Assembly: GCA_945904955.1 (NCBI GenBank)
Contig: CAMDPO010000005.1
Coordinates: 28,429-92,428 of the forward strand
Direction of reading: 5' to 3'
Length of the DNA stretch: 64,000 bases
From: Rhizobium sp. Q54
Lineage (GTDB): Bacteria; Pseudomonadota; Alphaproteobacteria; UBA2966; CAIVPW01
The position numbers and the translations under genes are program-made. The notes under the pieces were generated by a model. It did not search any database and was not told where the DNA came from. It saw nothing but the letters and a program-made list of their open reading frames with translations. Of this stretch, positions 53,648-63,348 are shown in pieces; the first letter of the stretch is position 1, and every line of letters begins with the position of its first letter.

Positions 53648-54607
53648 ATGAGCGGCTTGGTGACGATCTTCGGCGGCTCGGGCTTCATCGGCCGCTCTCT
53701 GGTGAAGCGTCTTGCCGCCGCCGGTTACCGGGTCCGCGTCGCTGTGCGCGATCCGGAAGGCGCGCTGTTCCTCAAGCCCATGGGCGCCGTCGGCCAGATC
53801 GAGCTGGTCGCCGCCAACGTGCGCGACGACGCGTCCGTGGCCCGCGCCGTGCGTGGCGCCGATGCCGTGGTCAGTCTCGTCGGCATCCTCGCGGAGCACG
53901 GCAAGCAGACGTTCACCGCGGTGCACGCCGAAGGCCCCGCCCGCATCGCGCGCGCCTCCAAGGCTGCCGGCGCCGGCCGCCTCGTGCTGGTCTCAGCGCT
54001 CGGCGCCGACATCGCCGCGCAGTCTCGCTACGCGCGCACCAAGGCGGCAGGCGAGGGGCTGGTGCGCGGCGCATTCCCCAACGCCACCATCGTGCGGCCC
54101 TCGGTCGTGTTCGGCGACGAGGACGGCTTCCTCAATCGCTTCGGCGCCGTCGCCGAGATCTCCCCGCTGCTGTTCGTTTTCGGCGGGGGCGATGGCCCGC
54201 GCTTCCAGCCGGTCTATGTCGGCGACGTCGCCGAGGCGCTGTTCCGCATCCTGCAGCGCCCGGAAACCGCCGCGCAGACGTTCGAGTTGGCCGGCCCCGA
54301 TGTACTCAGCTGGCGCGCGCTCCTGCAGATGGCGCTGCGCGAGACCGGCCGCCGGCGCCCCATCGTGCCGCTGCCCTGGCCGCTCGTCTCTCTGATGGCG
54401 ACGGTCGGATCGGTGCTGCCGATGCCGAAGCCGTTGAAGATCACCCGCGATCAGATCCGTTCGCTGCGCCGCGATTCGATCATTGCCGGCTATCAGCGCA
54501 CCCTGCGCGATCTCGGCATCGCGCCGACGCCGATCGCGACGCTGGCGCCCGCGATTCTCTCGCGCTACCGCCGCAACCTGGACGTGCCGAAGATCAGCGT
54601 GCTCTAG
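53648..54607 (+). CDS. NDUFA9-like NAD(P)-binding protein of complex I
   Basis: A 319-residue atypical short-chain dehydrogenase of the NDUFA9 type. The nucleotide-binding motif is TIFGGSGFIGRSLVKRL at the N-terminus; LVSALGADIAAQSRYARTKAAGE replaces the YxxxK active site with a family variant, and RPSVVFGDEDGFLNRF follows. Homologues in mitochondria and alphaproteobacteria are accessory subunits of NADH:ubiquinone oxidoreductase that bind NADPH. ATG 53648 has GGGGAGGGGAC upstream. Confidence 0.87.
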   Translation: MSGLVTIFGGSGFIGRSLVKRLAAAGYRVRVAVRDPEGALFLKPMGAVGQIELVAANVRDDASVARAVRGADAVVSLVGILAEHGKQTFTAVHAEGPARIARASKAAGAGRLVLVSALGADIAAQSRYARTKAAGEGLVRGAFPNATIVRPSVVFGDEDGFLNRFGAVAEISPLLFVFGGGDGPRFQPVYVGDVAEALFRILQRPETAAQTFELAGPDVLSWRALLQMALRETGRRRPIVPLPWPLVSLMATVGSVLPMPKPLKITRDQIRSLRRDSIIAGYQRTLRDLGIAPTPIATLAPAILSRYRRNLDVPKISVL

Positions 54608-54638
54608 GCGTACACCGTGTGTCGCGCCGAAAGGCGCG

Positions 54639-55442
54639 CTACGCGTAGACGGTATAGAGCAGCGCGGCACCGACCAAGAGCCTGTACAGCGCGAACGGCG
54701 CCAGGGAGCCGCGCTTCAGCCACCGCATCAGGAAGGCGATTGCGCCGAGCGCCGCAACGAACGCGACGCCCGCGGCGATGGCGCCCTCGGTGCCCATCGC
54801 CCACCCTTGGGTGCGCGACAGCGTCCACGAATGCCACCCGACGAAGGCGACGACCGGCACGACGCCGAGCAGCATGGCGAAGCGCGCCGCGTCCGTGCGC
54901 TCAAATCCGAGCAGCCGCGCTGCGGTCATCGTGACGCCGATGCGTCCCGCTCCCGGCACCAGGGCGATGGCCTGGGCGAGCCCGATCGCCAGTGCCGTGC
55001 CGCCGCTCATGTGCTCGATGCGGCGCAGGGTCATGCCCATGCGGTCGGCCAGGAACAGCAGCGCGCCGAATCCGACCATGGTCCAGCCCAGCATCAGCAG
55101 CGAAGTCTCGGCGTCCGGCTGCAGGTCCAACAGGATCAGCGCTACGCCGGCGGCGATCACCGGCACCGACCCGATGAACAGCTTCACCGTCAGGCGCGCG
55201 TTGTCGCTGCTGCGGCCGACCGCGAGGTGATAGGTGCCGACCACCGCCGCCAGCAACTCGCTGTGGAAGTAGACCAGCACCGCCAGCACGGTGCCGAGAT
55301 GCACCGGAATCAGGAGTGTTTCGGCAAGGTCGGCCAGCGGCAGCACGCGGCCGGCCAGCGTCACGTGGGCCTCGGAGCCGACGGGCAGCAATTCGGTGAC
55401 GCTCTGGACGACAGCCAGAGCGACGATGTTCAAGAAATCCAC
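54639..55442 (-). CDS. uppP: Undecaprenyl-diphosphate phosphatase UppP, divergent
   Basis: A 267-residue polytopic enzyme that recycles undecaprenyl diphosphate to the carrier for peptidoglycan and O-antigen. It begins at GTG 55442 (MDFLNIVALAVVQ), after GGGG. The motifs are altered: QSVTELLPVGSEAH replaces the usual EGLTEFLPVSSTGH, keeping E17, S23 and H26, while the phosphate-binding PGxSRSxxT is PGAGRIGVT (163-171), keeping R167 and T171. The residual motif suggests activity; the substitutions of serine by glycine are unusual. Confidence 0.8.
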   Translation of the reverse strand: MDFLNIVALAVVQSVTELLPVGSEAHVTLAGRVLPLADLAETLLIPVHLGTVLAVLVYFHSELLAAVVGTYHLAVGRSSDNARLTVKLFIGSVPVIAAGVALILLDLQPDAETSLLMLGWTMVGFGALLFLADRMGMTLRRIEHMSGGTALAIGLAQAIALVPGAGRIGVTMTAARLLGFERTDAARFAMLLGVVPVVAFVGWHSWTLSRTQGWAMGTEGAIAAGVAFVAALGAIAFLMRWLKRGSLAPFALYRLLVGAALLYTVYA

Positions 55443-55632
55443 GCGCCGGGCCCCACGCGGGAGAAAAGCAGGTGGAGTTTCGCCCATTGCGCCCGCTCGC
55501 GCAATTCATGGTGGCCGTCTTTGTGAGGAACACACGCTTCGCGAGTCGCGCGGGTACGCGCGCCTTTGGCGCGACGGGGCGTGCGCCGGGCCGCGCCGCC
55601 CTGTAGATATGAGCCGGCAGCACGGGAACTCG

Positions 55633-56301
55633 ATGCGCACGCTGTATCACGGCTGGCTTTCGCCTTTTTCGCGCAAGGTCCGCATTGTCCTGGGCGAGAA
55701 GGGGCTCGAGTTCGATCTCGTCGTCGAGAAGGACTGGGAGCGCCGCCGCGAGTTCCTCATGCTCAACCCGGCCGGTAGCGTGCCCGTCCTGGTTGAGGCG
55801 GACGGCGCGGTGTACTCGGACGCCAACGCCATCTGCGAGTACCTCGACGAAACTCATGCGCCGGGCACGCTCGTCGGTTCGGACGCCCGCGAGCGCGCCG
55901 AAGTGCGCCGCCTGGTCGCCTGGTTCGACCAGAAGTTCTATCGCGAGGTGACCAACAACCTGGTCGGCGAGAAGCTCTACAAGCGTTTCATGGCCATGGG
56001 CACGCCGGACTCCGGCGCCATCCGCGCCGGCCACTCCAACCTCGGCACCCACCTCGAATACGTCGGCTGGCTGTGCGACCGCCGCACTTGGCTGGCCGGC
56101 CCCACGTTCGGGTTGGCGGATGTCGCCGCCGCCGCACAGATCAGCTGCGTGGATTACCTCGGCGACATTCCGTGGAGCGACTACGCCGGCGCCAAGGACT
56201 GGTACGCGCGCGTCAAGTCGCGCCCGAGCTTCCGGCCGCTGCTCGCCGACTATATCCCCGGCCTGCCGCCGCCCAAGCACTACGCCAACCTGGATTTTTG
56301 A
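55633..56301 (+). CDS. Glutathione S-transferase family protein
   Basis: A 222-residue protein with a thioredoxin-fold N-domain (MRTLYHGWLSPFSRKVRIVLGEKG, where S9 is the likely glutathione-activating residue) and LNPAGSVPVLVEADGAVYSDANAICEYLDE (cis-Pro in SVPVL, the gamma-glutamyl-binding SD), plus a helical C-domain. It probably conjugates or reduces with glutathione; the substrate is unknown. An ATG 24 bases earlier (MSRQHGNS) is an alternative start. It leads directly into queG with one base between. Confidence 0.87.
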   Translation: MRTLYHGWLSPFSRKVRIVLGEKGLEFDLVVEKDWERRREFLMLNPAGSVPVLVEADGAVYSDANAICEYLDETHAPGTLVGSDARERAEVRRLVAWFDQKFYREVTNNLVGEKLYKRFMAMGTPDSGAIRAGHSNLGTHLEYVGWLCDRRTWLAGPTFGLADVAAAAQISCVDYLGDIPWSDYAGAKDWYARVKSRPSFRPLLADYIPGLPPPKHYANLDF

Positions 56302-56302
56302 G

Positions 56303-57457
56303 ATGGCCGCCGCGCGGGACGCGCGCCCAACCAACAAGGACGCGCGAGCGGCGATCCGCGCCCGCGCGTTACAGGCCGGCTTCGATGCGGTCGGCTTCGC
56401 GCGCCCGGCTGCAGCGACCGCCGCCGGCGAGCGCCTGCGCCAGTTCCTGGCGGAAGGCCGCCACGGCGACATGGCGTGGTTGGAGAACCGCGCCGACTGG
56501 CGCGCCGACCCCACCGCCCTGTGGCCCGAGGCGAAAAGCGTCATCGTCTGCGCCCTCAACTATGGCGCGCCGGAAGAGGCGACCGATGCGAGCCGCGGCG
56601 TCATCGCCACCTACGCCCGCGGCCGCGACTACCACGAACTCCTGAAGGGCAAGCTCAAGTTCGTCGCCGACTACGTCACCGGCCCGCTCAGCGCCGACGT
56701 GAAGGTGTTCACCGATACCGCGCCGGTGCTGGAGAAACCGCTCGCCGCCGCGTCGGGCCTCGGCTGGCAGGGCAAGCACACCAACCTGGTGTCGCGCACC
56801 TTCGGCTCGTGGCTCCTGCTCGGCGAGATCTTCACGACCCTCGACCTCGAACCCGACGCGGCCGAGCTGGACGCGTGCGGCACCTGCTCGCGCTGCCTCG
56901 ATGCCTGCCCGACCGCCGCGTTCCCGGCGCCTTATCAGCTCGATGCGCGCCGCTGCATCTCGTACCTGACCATCGAGTACGACGGACACATCGCCGACGA
57001 GTTCCGCGCAGCCATCGGCAACCGCATCTTCGGCTGCGACGATTGCCTCGCCGTCTGCCCATGGAACAAGTACGCCCAGACCGCCCACGAGGCAAAGCTG
57101 CACCCGCGCGCCGAGACGACCGCGCCACCGCTCGCCGAGCTCGCCGCCCTCGACGACGCCACCTTCCGCAAACGCTTCGCCGGTACCTCGATCAAGCGCT
57201 CCGGCCGCGACCGCTTCGTCCGCAACGTCCTCATCGCCATCGGCAACAGCCGCGATCCGTCGCTCCTGTCCGTTGCACGCGCTCGGCTCGACGACGACTC
57301 GCCGCTCGTGCGCGCCATGGCCGCTTGGGCCCTCTGGCGTCTGGCGCCCGCTGCCTACGCCGCCGAGCGATCCGCCCGTCTTGCCGCCGAAGGCGATGCT
57401 GGTGTTCGCACCGAATGGAGCCGCGCCGACGCCGCAGGCGTCCAGGCGACGACGTGA
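56303..57457 (+). CDS. queG: Epoxyqueuosine reductase QueG
   Basis: A 384-residue cobalamin-dependent iron-sulphur enzyme that performs the last step of queuosine synthesis on tRNA. The two [4Fe-4S] clusters are bound by C192-x2-C195-x2-C198-x3-C202 (CGTCSRCLDACP) with C218, and C245-x2-C248-x3-C252 (CDDCLAVCPWN). The catalytic aspartate is D139 (VFTDTAPVLEKPLA). The C-terminus has HEAT-like repeats for tRNA binding (NVLIAIGNSRDPSLL). Its stop overlaps the next GTG start by 4 bp. Confidence 0.94.
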   Translation: MAAARDARPTNKDARAAIRARALQAGFDAVGFARPAAATAAGERLRQFLAEGRHGDMAWLENRADWRADPTALWPEAKSVIVCALNYGAPEEATDASRGVIATYARGRDYHELLKGKLKFVADYVTGPLSADVKVFTDTAPVLEKPLAAASGLGWQGKHTNLVSRTFGSWLLLGEIFTTLDLEPDAAELDACGTCSRCLDACPTAAFPAPYQLDARRCISYLTIEYDGHIADEFRAAIGNRIFGCDDCLAVCPWNKYAQTAHEAKLHPRAETTAPPLAELAALDDATFRKRFAGTSIKRSGRDRFVRNVLIAIGNSRDPSLLSVARARLDDDSPLVRAMAAWALWRLAPAAYAAERSARLAAEGDAGVRTEWSRADAAGVQATT

Positions 57458-58320
57458 AGCTCTTCTGCTTCGGCCTCGGCTACAGCGCCCTGGCCCTTGG
57501 TGCGGAACTGCTGGAGGACGGCTGGCAGGTCGCCGGCACGTGCACCGGCGAGGAGAAGCGGGCGGCGCTGCGCGCGGCCGGCATCGACGCCCACCTCTTC
57601 CGTCGCGATCACCCCATCGCACCGGCAGCACTCGCCGGCACCACTCATCTGCTCTCCAGCATCCCGCCCGACGACTTCGGCGACCCCGTGGTCGACACCC
57701 ACGCCGCCGACATCGCCCTGCACGTGCCGAGCCTCGCCTGGGCCGCGTACCTCTCCACCACCGGCGTCTACGGCGACCGCGCCGGCGCCTGGGTGGACGA
57801 GACATCCGATCTCACGCCCAGCGGCCCGCGCGGCATGCGCCGGGTGCGCGCCGAAGCGGCGTGGTTCACCCTGCACACCGAGGCGAGCCTGCCACTGCAC
57901 ATCTTCCGTCTCGCCGGCATTTACGGTCCCGGCCGCAGCACGTTCGACCAGCTGCGCAACGGCACCGCCCACCGCGTCGACAAACCGGGCCAGGTGTTCT
58001 CGCGCATCCACATCGACGACCTCGTCGCCGTGCTGCGCGCCTCCATGGCAAATCCGCATCCCGGCCGCACCTACAACGTGTGCGACGACGAAGCCGCGCC
58101 GCCCGCCGTGGTGACGGAATTCGCCGCGCGTCTTCTCGGGGTGCAGCCGCCACCGCTGGTGCCGTTCACGGACGCGAAGCTCTCGGAGATGGCGCGCTCG
58201 TTCTATGCCGAGAACAAGCGCGTGCGGAACGACCGCATCCAGCAGGAGCTGGGCGTGCGCCTGCGCTACCCGACCTACCGCGAGGGGCTCGCCGCCTTGC
58301 TCGCCGAGGACTCCGCCTGA
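57454..58320 (+). CDS. NAD-dependent epimerase/SDR-family protein
   Basis: A 288-residue extended SDR-like protein, GTG start overlapping the queG stop. The Rossmann start KLFCFGLGYSALALGAEL is unusual in keeping FGxGYxxxxL rather than GxxGxxG. YLSTTGVYGDRAGAWVDE, LPLHIFRLAGIYGPGRS and YNVCDDEAAPPAVV mark the epimerase family (YeeZ-like). The catalytic YxxxK is not evident: the position after VYGD reads RVRAEAAWF. A nucleotide-sugar or unknown role. It overlaps the convergent hydrolase by 46 bases at the 3' ends. Confidence 0.82.
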   Translation: MKLFCFGLGYSALALGAELLEDGWQVAGTCTGEEKRAALRAAGIDAHLFRRDHPIAPAALAGTTHLLSSIPPDDFGDPVVDTHAADIALHVPSLAWAAYLSTTGVYGDRAGAWVDETSDLTPSGPRGMRRVRAEAAWFTLHTEASLPLHIFRLAGIYGPGRSTFDQLRNGTAHRVDKPGQVFSRIHIDDLVAVLRASMANPHPGRTYNVCDDEAAPPAVVTEFAARLLGVQPPPLVPFTDAKLSEMARSFYAENKRVRNDRIQQELGVRLRYPTYREGLAALLAEDSA

Positions 58321-59126
58321 CGCACCAGGTCGTCGACCGCGCGCACGATGTGGCCGAGCTCATGCGGCTTGGACATGCGGTGGCCGCCGCCCTTCACCAA
58401 GGTCAGCGTCGCGTCCTCGCAGTCGAGCTGCTCGAGCAGCCGCTGGGACAGCTTCCACGGCACCGCGTTGTCCGCCGTGCCATGCAGCAGCCGTACCGGC
58501 TTTGCGATGGCAACCCGATCCTTCAGCACCAGGTGCCGTCGCCCGTCCTCGATCAGCGCCCGCGTCACCACCGTCTCGCTGTCGCCTTCCGCCGACGGTC
58601 CGCGCCAGGGTGTGCCGCTCAGAATCTTCATCCGCCATTCGGTGTCGAACGCGTCCCACATCAGCGTCTCGGTGAAGTCCGCCGCCGTGGCGATACCGAC
58701 CAGTCCCGCAACGCGCTCCGCCCGCGCCATCGCCACGCGCAGCATGATCCAGCCGCCCATGCTCGAGCCGACCAGGATCTGCGGACCCTCGGTCGCTCCA
58801 TCGACGATCGCCAAGGCGTCGCCGATCCACGTCGACAGCGTGCACGATTCGAAGTCGCCGCCCGTCTCGCCATGGCCCTGGTAGTCGAAGCGCACGTAGG
58901 CGCGCCCCGAAGCGCGGCAGTACGCCTCCAGGGCCAGCGCCTTGGCGCCCTCCATCGACGACCGATACCCGGTCATGAACACCACCCCCGGGGATTTGCC
59001 GGGGATGCCGCGATACGCAATAGTGACGTTGCCACTCGGTCCGCCGCTGCCTGCCGGTGTCTCGCCCGGCTCGATGCGGCGGCGCAGGCGACTTACGGGA
59101 GCGGGCTTCCCTGGAACAGCTTCCAT
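58275..59126 (-). CDS. Alpha/beta hydrolase (carboxylesterase-like)
   Basis: A 283-residue serine hydrolase. The nucleophile elbow is GSSMGGW (about residue 120), the oxyanion segment is VVFMTGYRSSMEG, the acid lies in LLHGTADNAVPW and the histidine in VKGGGHRMSKPHEL. It resembles ABHD10-type esterases and palmitoyl thioesterases. Substrate unknown. The first 35 residues are low complexity, so the true start may be later. Convergent overlap with the preceding gene by 46 bases. Confidence 0.85.
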   Translation of the reverse strand: MEAVPGKPAPVSRLRRRIEPGETPAGSGGPSGNVTIAYRGIPGKSPGVVFMTGYRSSMEGAKALALEAYCRASGRAYVRFDYQGHGETGGDFESCTLSTWIGDALAIVDGATEGPQILVGSSMGGWIMLRVAMARAERVAGLVGIATAADFTETLMWDAFDTEWRMKILSGTPWRGPSAEGDSETVVTRALIEDGRRHLVLKDRVAIAKPVRLLHGTADNAVPWKLSQRLLEQLDCEDATLTLVKGGGHRMSKPHELGHIVRAVDDLVRQAESSASKAASPSR

Positions 59127-59141
59127 TGACCTTGGGCCAAA

Positions 59142-60344
59142 TTGACTTTCGCGCAGACTAGCACCGCCCCGTCACACGCCGCACACGGTACTCCCTTGGC
59201 CGATGTTCCCGCCGTCCTGCAGGTGCTCCCCTCCATGAATGGCGGCGGCGTTGAGCGCGGCGTCATCGACGTCGCCGCGGCGCTGACCGCTGCGGGATGG
59301 CGCGCGATCGTCGCGTCGTCGGGCGGTCCGCTGGTGCGCGAGTTGCTACGCGCCGGCGCCATCCACGTGCAGCTTCCCATCGAGGCACGCAATCCGTTCC
59401 TGTTCGCCCGCAATTCGCGCCTGATCGGCGCCGCCGCGCGCGAGCACAACGTGTCTCTGATTCACGCGCGCAGCCGCGCTCCGGCCTGGGCCGCACGCGC
59501 CGCGGCGCGCCGCCTCGACATTCCCTTCGTCACCACGTTCCACGGCTACTACAGCCACTCGAACCCGGCCAAGCGCTTCTACAACTCGATCATGATCAAG
59601 GGCGATCGCGTCATCGCCATCTCGCAGTTCATCGCCAAGCACATCCGCACGGTCTATCGCGTCAACGACGACCGCGTCGTGACGATCCCGCGCGGCGTCG
59701 ATCCCGTCGTATTCGACCCCAGCGCCGTCAGCCCGCATCGCCTGGCGCGCCTGTCCAAGGCATGGCGCCTGCCCGACGGCCTGCCCGTCATCATGCTGCC
59801 GGGCCGTCTCGCCCGCTGGAAAGGCCAGCGCGTGCTGCTGGAGGCGCTGCCGCGCATGAAGCGGCGCGAGTTCGTCTGCGTCATCGTCGGTGGCCGCAAA
59901 GGCCACGATCGCTACCGGGCCGAGCTCGAAGACATCGTCGCCAAGCGCAACCTCGAATCGCTCGTGCGCTTCGTCGACCACGAGAGCGACATGCCCGCCG
60001 CCTACATGCTCGCCGACGTCGTCGTCTCGGCAAGCACCGAACCGGAAGCCTTCGGCCGCGTCAGCGCCGAGGCCCAAGCCATGGGCCGCCCGGTCGTCGC
60101 CACCAGCCACGGCGGCACCATGGAGACCGTGGTGCCCGGCGAAACCGGCTGGCTCGTCCCGCCCTCCGATCCCGACCTGTTGGCGATGTACCTCGACCAG
60201 GCTCTCGAGCTCGACATCGCCGCCCGCGAGCTCCTCGCCCGTCGCGCCCGCACCCACATCCTGCGCAACTTCAGTCTGCAAGGCATGTGCGCCTCCACTC
60301 TCGACGTCTACCGCAGCGTCCTGAATCGACACGGGACTCGCTAG
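59142..60344 (+). CDS. Glycosyltransferase family 4 protein
   Basis: A 400-residue GT-B glycosyltransferase. I use a TTG start at 59142 since no ATG or GTG precedes the conserved AVLQVLPSMNGGGVERGVIDVA; the start is uncertain. Other motifs are TTFHGYYSHSNPAKRFYNS, VIMLPGRLARWKGQRVLLEAL (donor domain), and the EX7E stretch EPEAFGRVSAEAQAMGRPVVA. It probably builds a lipopolysaccharide core or capsule using a nucleotide sugar. Six bases separate it from the next glycosyltransferase gene, indicating one operon. Confidence 0.87.
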   Translation: MTFAQTSTAPSHAAHGTPLADVPAVLQVLPSMNGGGVERGVIDVAAALTAAGWRAIVASSGGPLVRELLRAGAIHVQLPIEARNPFLFARNSRLIGAAAREHNVSLIHARSRAPAWAARAAARRLDIPFVTTFHGYYSHSNPAKRFYNSIMIKGDRVIAISQFIAKHIRTVYRVNDDRVVTIPRGVDPVVFDPSAVSPHRLARLSKAWRLPDGLPVIMLPGRLARWKGQRVLLEALPRMKRREFVCVIVGGRKGHDRYRAELEDIVAKRNLESLVRFVDHESDMPAAYMLADVVVSASTEPEAFGRVSAEAQAMGRPVVATSHGGTMETVVPGETGWLVPPSDPDLLAMYLDQALELDIAARELLARRARTHILRNFSLQGMCASTLDVYRSVLNRHGTR

Positions 60345-60350
60345 CGCCGA

Positions 60351-61271
60351 ATGCGACGCATCCTCGTCATCAAGCACGGCGCGCTTGGCGACTTCGTCTT
60401 GGCGACCGGTCCGTTCACCGCGATCCGCGCGCACCATCTCGGCGACAACGTCACCCTGCTGACGACGCCGCCCTATGTTGACTTCGCGCGCCAAAGCCGC
60501 CTGTTCGATCAGGTGTGGGTAGATACGCGCCCCGGCGTCTTCCAGGTGAGCGGGTGGTGGTCGCTGCTGCGCCGCCTGCGCGATGAGCCCATCGCCCGCG
60601 TCTACGACCTGCAGACCTCATCGAGATCGAGCTTCTACTTCCGCCTGCTGCCGCGACCGAAGCCCGAGTGGTCCGGCATCGCGCACGGCGCGTCGCACCC
60701 CCATGCCGGTCCCGAGCGCGTGCGCCTGCACACCGTCGATCGCCAGGCCGAGCAGCTGCGCCTCGCCGGCATCGACCACGTGCCGCACCCCGATCTGTCG
60801 TGGGCCAAGGCCGACATCAGCCACCTGACGTTGCCGCGCTCGTTCGCCCTGCTGGCGCCCGGCGGCTCCGCCCATCGTCCCGAGAAGCGCTGGCCCGCGT
60901 CCCACTTCGCCGCACTGACCCGCGAGCTCACCAAGGTCGGCATCACGGCCGTGGCGATCGGCGGCAAGGACGACGTGGCGGCAACGCGCGCCGTCGCCGA
61001 GGCGGGTGGCATCGATCTCGCCGGCAGCACCACGCTCGCCGAGGTGGTCGAACTCGCCCGCCGGGCGAAGGTCGCCATCGGCAACGACACCGGCCCCATG
61101 CACCTCGCCGCCACCGCCGGCTGCCGCTCGGTCGTGCTGTTCTCCCACGCCTCCGACCCGGCCCTGTGCGCGCCGCGCGGGCCCGTGGTGCGCGTCCTGC
61201 GCGAGCCGGTCCTCGCCCAGCTCACTGTCGCCGAGGTAGCGGAAGCCGCCTTGAAGGGGATGGACGCCTAG
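60351..61271 (+). CDS. Glycosyltransferase family 9 (heptosyltransferase-like)
   Basis: A 306-residue GT9 protein. The ADP-heptose-binding pattern is seen in [46 protein letters not shown] and [27 protein letters not shown]9 enzymes add heptose to the lipopolysaccharide core. Length is shorter than E. coli WaaF (about 350). It is coupled with the preceding GT4 gene; 40 bases separate it from thrS. Confidence 0.87.
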   Translation: MRRILVIKHGALGDFVLATGPFTAIRAHHLGDNVTLLTTPPYVDFARQSRLFDQVWVDTRPGVFQVSGWWSLLRRLRDEPIARVYDLQTSSRSSFYFRLLPRPKPEWSGIAHGASHPHAGPERVRLHTVDRQAEQLRLAGIDHVPHPDLSWAKADISHLTLPRSFALLAPGGSAHRPEKRWPASHFAALTRELTKVGITAVAIGGKDDVAATRAVAEAGGIDLAGSTTLAEVVELARRAKVAIGNDTGPMHLAATAGCRSVVLFSHASDPALCAPRGPVVRVLREPVLAQLTVAEVAEAALKGMDA

Positions 61272-61311
61272 CCTACTTTCCCGGCGTCGGCGCTCGCAGC
61301 GCGCCGCCCAT

Positions 61312-63282
61312 ATGGTTTCCGCCGACAAAGCAGGCTCTCTCGTGGTCGCCCTGACGCTTCCGGACGGCAAGGTCCGCAATTATCCCGGCCCGGTCACGGG
61401 CGCCGAACTCGCCCGCGACATCGGTCCGGGGCTCGCGAAAGCCGCCATGGCGATTCGCGTCAACGGCAAGGTGTGGGACCTCTCGCGCCCCATCGAGCAG
61501 GACGCCACGGTCTCGATCGTGACGCGCAAGGACGACGACGCGACGGTCTACGACATCATCCGCCACGACACAGCGCACGTCCTCGCCGAGGCGGTAAAGG
61601 AGCTCTATCCCGACGCCCAGGTGACGATCGGCCCGAACGTCGAGGACGGCTTCTACTACGACTTCGCGCGTAGTGCGCCGTTCACGCCCGACGACCTGGC
61701 GCGCATCGAGGAGCGCATGCGCGAGATCGTCAAGCGCAACGAGCCGCTGGTGCGCGAGGTGTGGGACCGCACGCGCGCGGTCGCCTACTTCGAGAGCTTG
61801 GGCGAAAAGTACAAGGCCGAGCTCATCGCCGGCTTCCCGCCCAACGAAGACGTCAGCGTCTACAAGCAGGGCGCGTTCATCGACCTGTGCCGCGGCCCGC
61901 ACGGCCCCACCACGGGCCACGTCGGCCAGGGCTTCAAGCTGATGAAACTGGCCGGCGCCTATTGGCGCGGCGACTCTAAGAACGAGATGCTGCAGCGCGT
62001 CTACGGCACCGCGTGGCGCGACGAGAAAGAGCTCGCCGCCTACCTGCACCGCATCGAAGAAGCCGAGCGCCGCGACCACCGCCGCCTGGGCCGCGAGATG
62101 GACCTCTTCCACTTCCAGGAAGAGGCGGCCGGCATGCCGTTCTGGCACGCCAAGGGCTGGACGCTGTACCGCGTCCTCGAGGACTACATCCGCGCCCGCC
62201 TCAAGACCGCCAACTACATCGAGGTGCACACGCCCCAACTCATCGACCGCTCGCTGTGGGAGCAGTCGGGGCACTGGGAGAAGTTCGGCCAGAACATGTA
62301 CACGACCGAGTCGGAAGACCGGACGTGGGCGCTGAAGCCGATGAATTGTCCCGCGCACATCCAGATCTACAAGCAAGGCATCAAGAGCTATCGCGACCTG
62401 CCCCTGCGCATGGCCGAGTTCGGCTGCTGCCACCGCTTCGAGCCGTCGGGCGCGCTGCATGGCCTGATGCGCGTGCGTGCCTTCACGCAGGACGACGCGC
62501 ACATCTTCTGCACGGAAGAGCAGATCACGCCGGAGACGAAGGCGTTCTGCGAGCTGCTGCTCGACGTCTACAAGGACTTCGGCTTCACGGAGGTGCACGT
62601 GAAGTTCTCCGACCGGCCCAAGGTGCGCGCCGGCACCGACGACACGTGGGATCGCGCCGAGGGCGCGCTCAAGGCTGCCACCGAGGCCGCCGGCCTCAAG
62701 GTTACGCTCAACCCGGGCGAGGGCGCCTTCTACGGACCGAAGCTCGAGTTCGTGCTGCGCGACGCCATCGGCCGCGACTGGCAGTGCGGCACGTTGCAGG
62801 TGGACTTCGTGCTGCCCGAGCGCCTCGGCGCCCAGTACACGGCCGAGGACGGCACGCGCCAGCGCCCCGTAATGCTGCACCGCGCCATCCTGGGATCGCT
62901 GGAACGCTTCACGGGCGTGCTGATCGAGCATTACGCCGGCCGCATGCCGCTCTGGCTCGCCCCGGTCCAGGTCGCCGTCGTGACGATCACCCAGGACGGG
63001 GACGCCTACGCCACCGAGGTCGATGGCCGCCTCAAGGCCGCCGGCCTGCGCCCGGTCCTCGACCTGTCGAACGACAAGATCAACTACAAGATCCGCGAGC
63101 ACTCCCTCGCCAAGGTCCCCGTCATCCTCGCCATCGGCAAGCGCGAGGCGGCGGAGCGCACGGTCTCTATCCGAAGGCTAGGCTCCGAGCGCCAGGAAGT
63201 CCTTGCGCTGGAGGAGGCCCTGGCTAGACTTACGGCAGAAGCTCAGGTCGGTGGCCCGCGTCTGGCAGCCGCCGCCGAGTGA
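61312..63282 (+). CDS. thrS: Threonyl-tRNA synthetase
   Basis: A 656-residue class II synthetase. The N-terminal TGS domain (about 7-70), the editing domain with the zinc-type [17 protein letters not shown], the catalytic core (motif 2 [33 protein letters not shown] with the zinc cysteine, motif 3 [12 protein letters not shown]), and an anticodon-binding domain are all present. It charges tRNA-Thr. The start here uses ATG 61312; the family usually begins a few residues later ([15 protein letters not shown]). infC follows 63 bases later. Confidence 0.96.
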   Translation: MVSADKAGSLVVALTLPDGKVRNYPGPVTGAELARDIGPGLAKAAMAIRVNGKVWDLSRPIEQDATVSIVTRKDDDATVYDIIRHDTAHVLAEAVKELYPDAQVTIGPNVEDGFYYDFARSAPFTPDDLARIEERMREIVKRNEPLVREVWDRTRAVAYFESLGEKYKAELIAGFPPNEDVSVYKQGAFIDLCRGPHGPTTGHVGQGFKLMKLAGAYWRGDSKNEMLQRVYGTAWRDEKELAAYLHRIEEAERRDHRRLGREMDLFHFQEEAAGMPFWHAKGWTLYRVLEDYIRARLKTANYIEVHTPQLIDRSLWEQSGHWEKFGQNMYTTESEDRTWALKPMNCPAHIQIYKQGIKSYRDLPLRMAEFGCCHRFEPSGALHGLMRVRAFTQDDAHIFCTEEQITPETKAFCELLLDVYKDFGFTEVHVKFSDRPKVRAGTDDTWDRAEGALKAATEAAGLKVTLNPGEGAFYGPKLEFVLRDAIGRDWQCGTLQVDFVLPERLGAQYTAEDGTRQRPVMLHRAILGSLERFTGVLIEHYAGRMPLWLAPVQVAVVTITQDGDAYATEVDGRLKAAGLRPVLDLSNDKINYKIREHSLAKVPVILAIGKREAAERTVSIRRLGSERQEVLALEEALARLTAEAQVGGPRLAAAAE

Positions 63283-63330
63283 CCCCATTTCAGCGGAACC
63301 GCGGCTAACAAGACCGCGGACCGTTCACAG

Positions 63331-63348
63331 CCAAGGGAGCGATAGATT
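63331..63348 (+). promoter_or_regulatory. infC: Ribosome binding site fixing the ATT start of infC
   Basis: CAAGGGAGCG (63332-63341) is a strong Shine-Dalgarno that lies seven bases before ATT 63346. A TAG (63343-63345) directly precedes the ATT in frame, so no longer product is possible. Confidence 0.8.

Noticed and set aside
61273..63102. A 609-codon frame on the minus strand opposite thrS
   Set aside because: Threonyl-tRNA synthetase motifs prove the plus strand; antisense long frames arise from GC codon bias.
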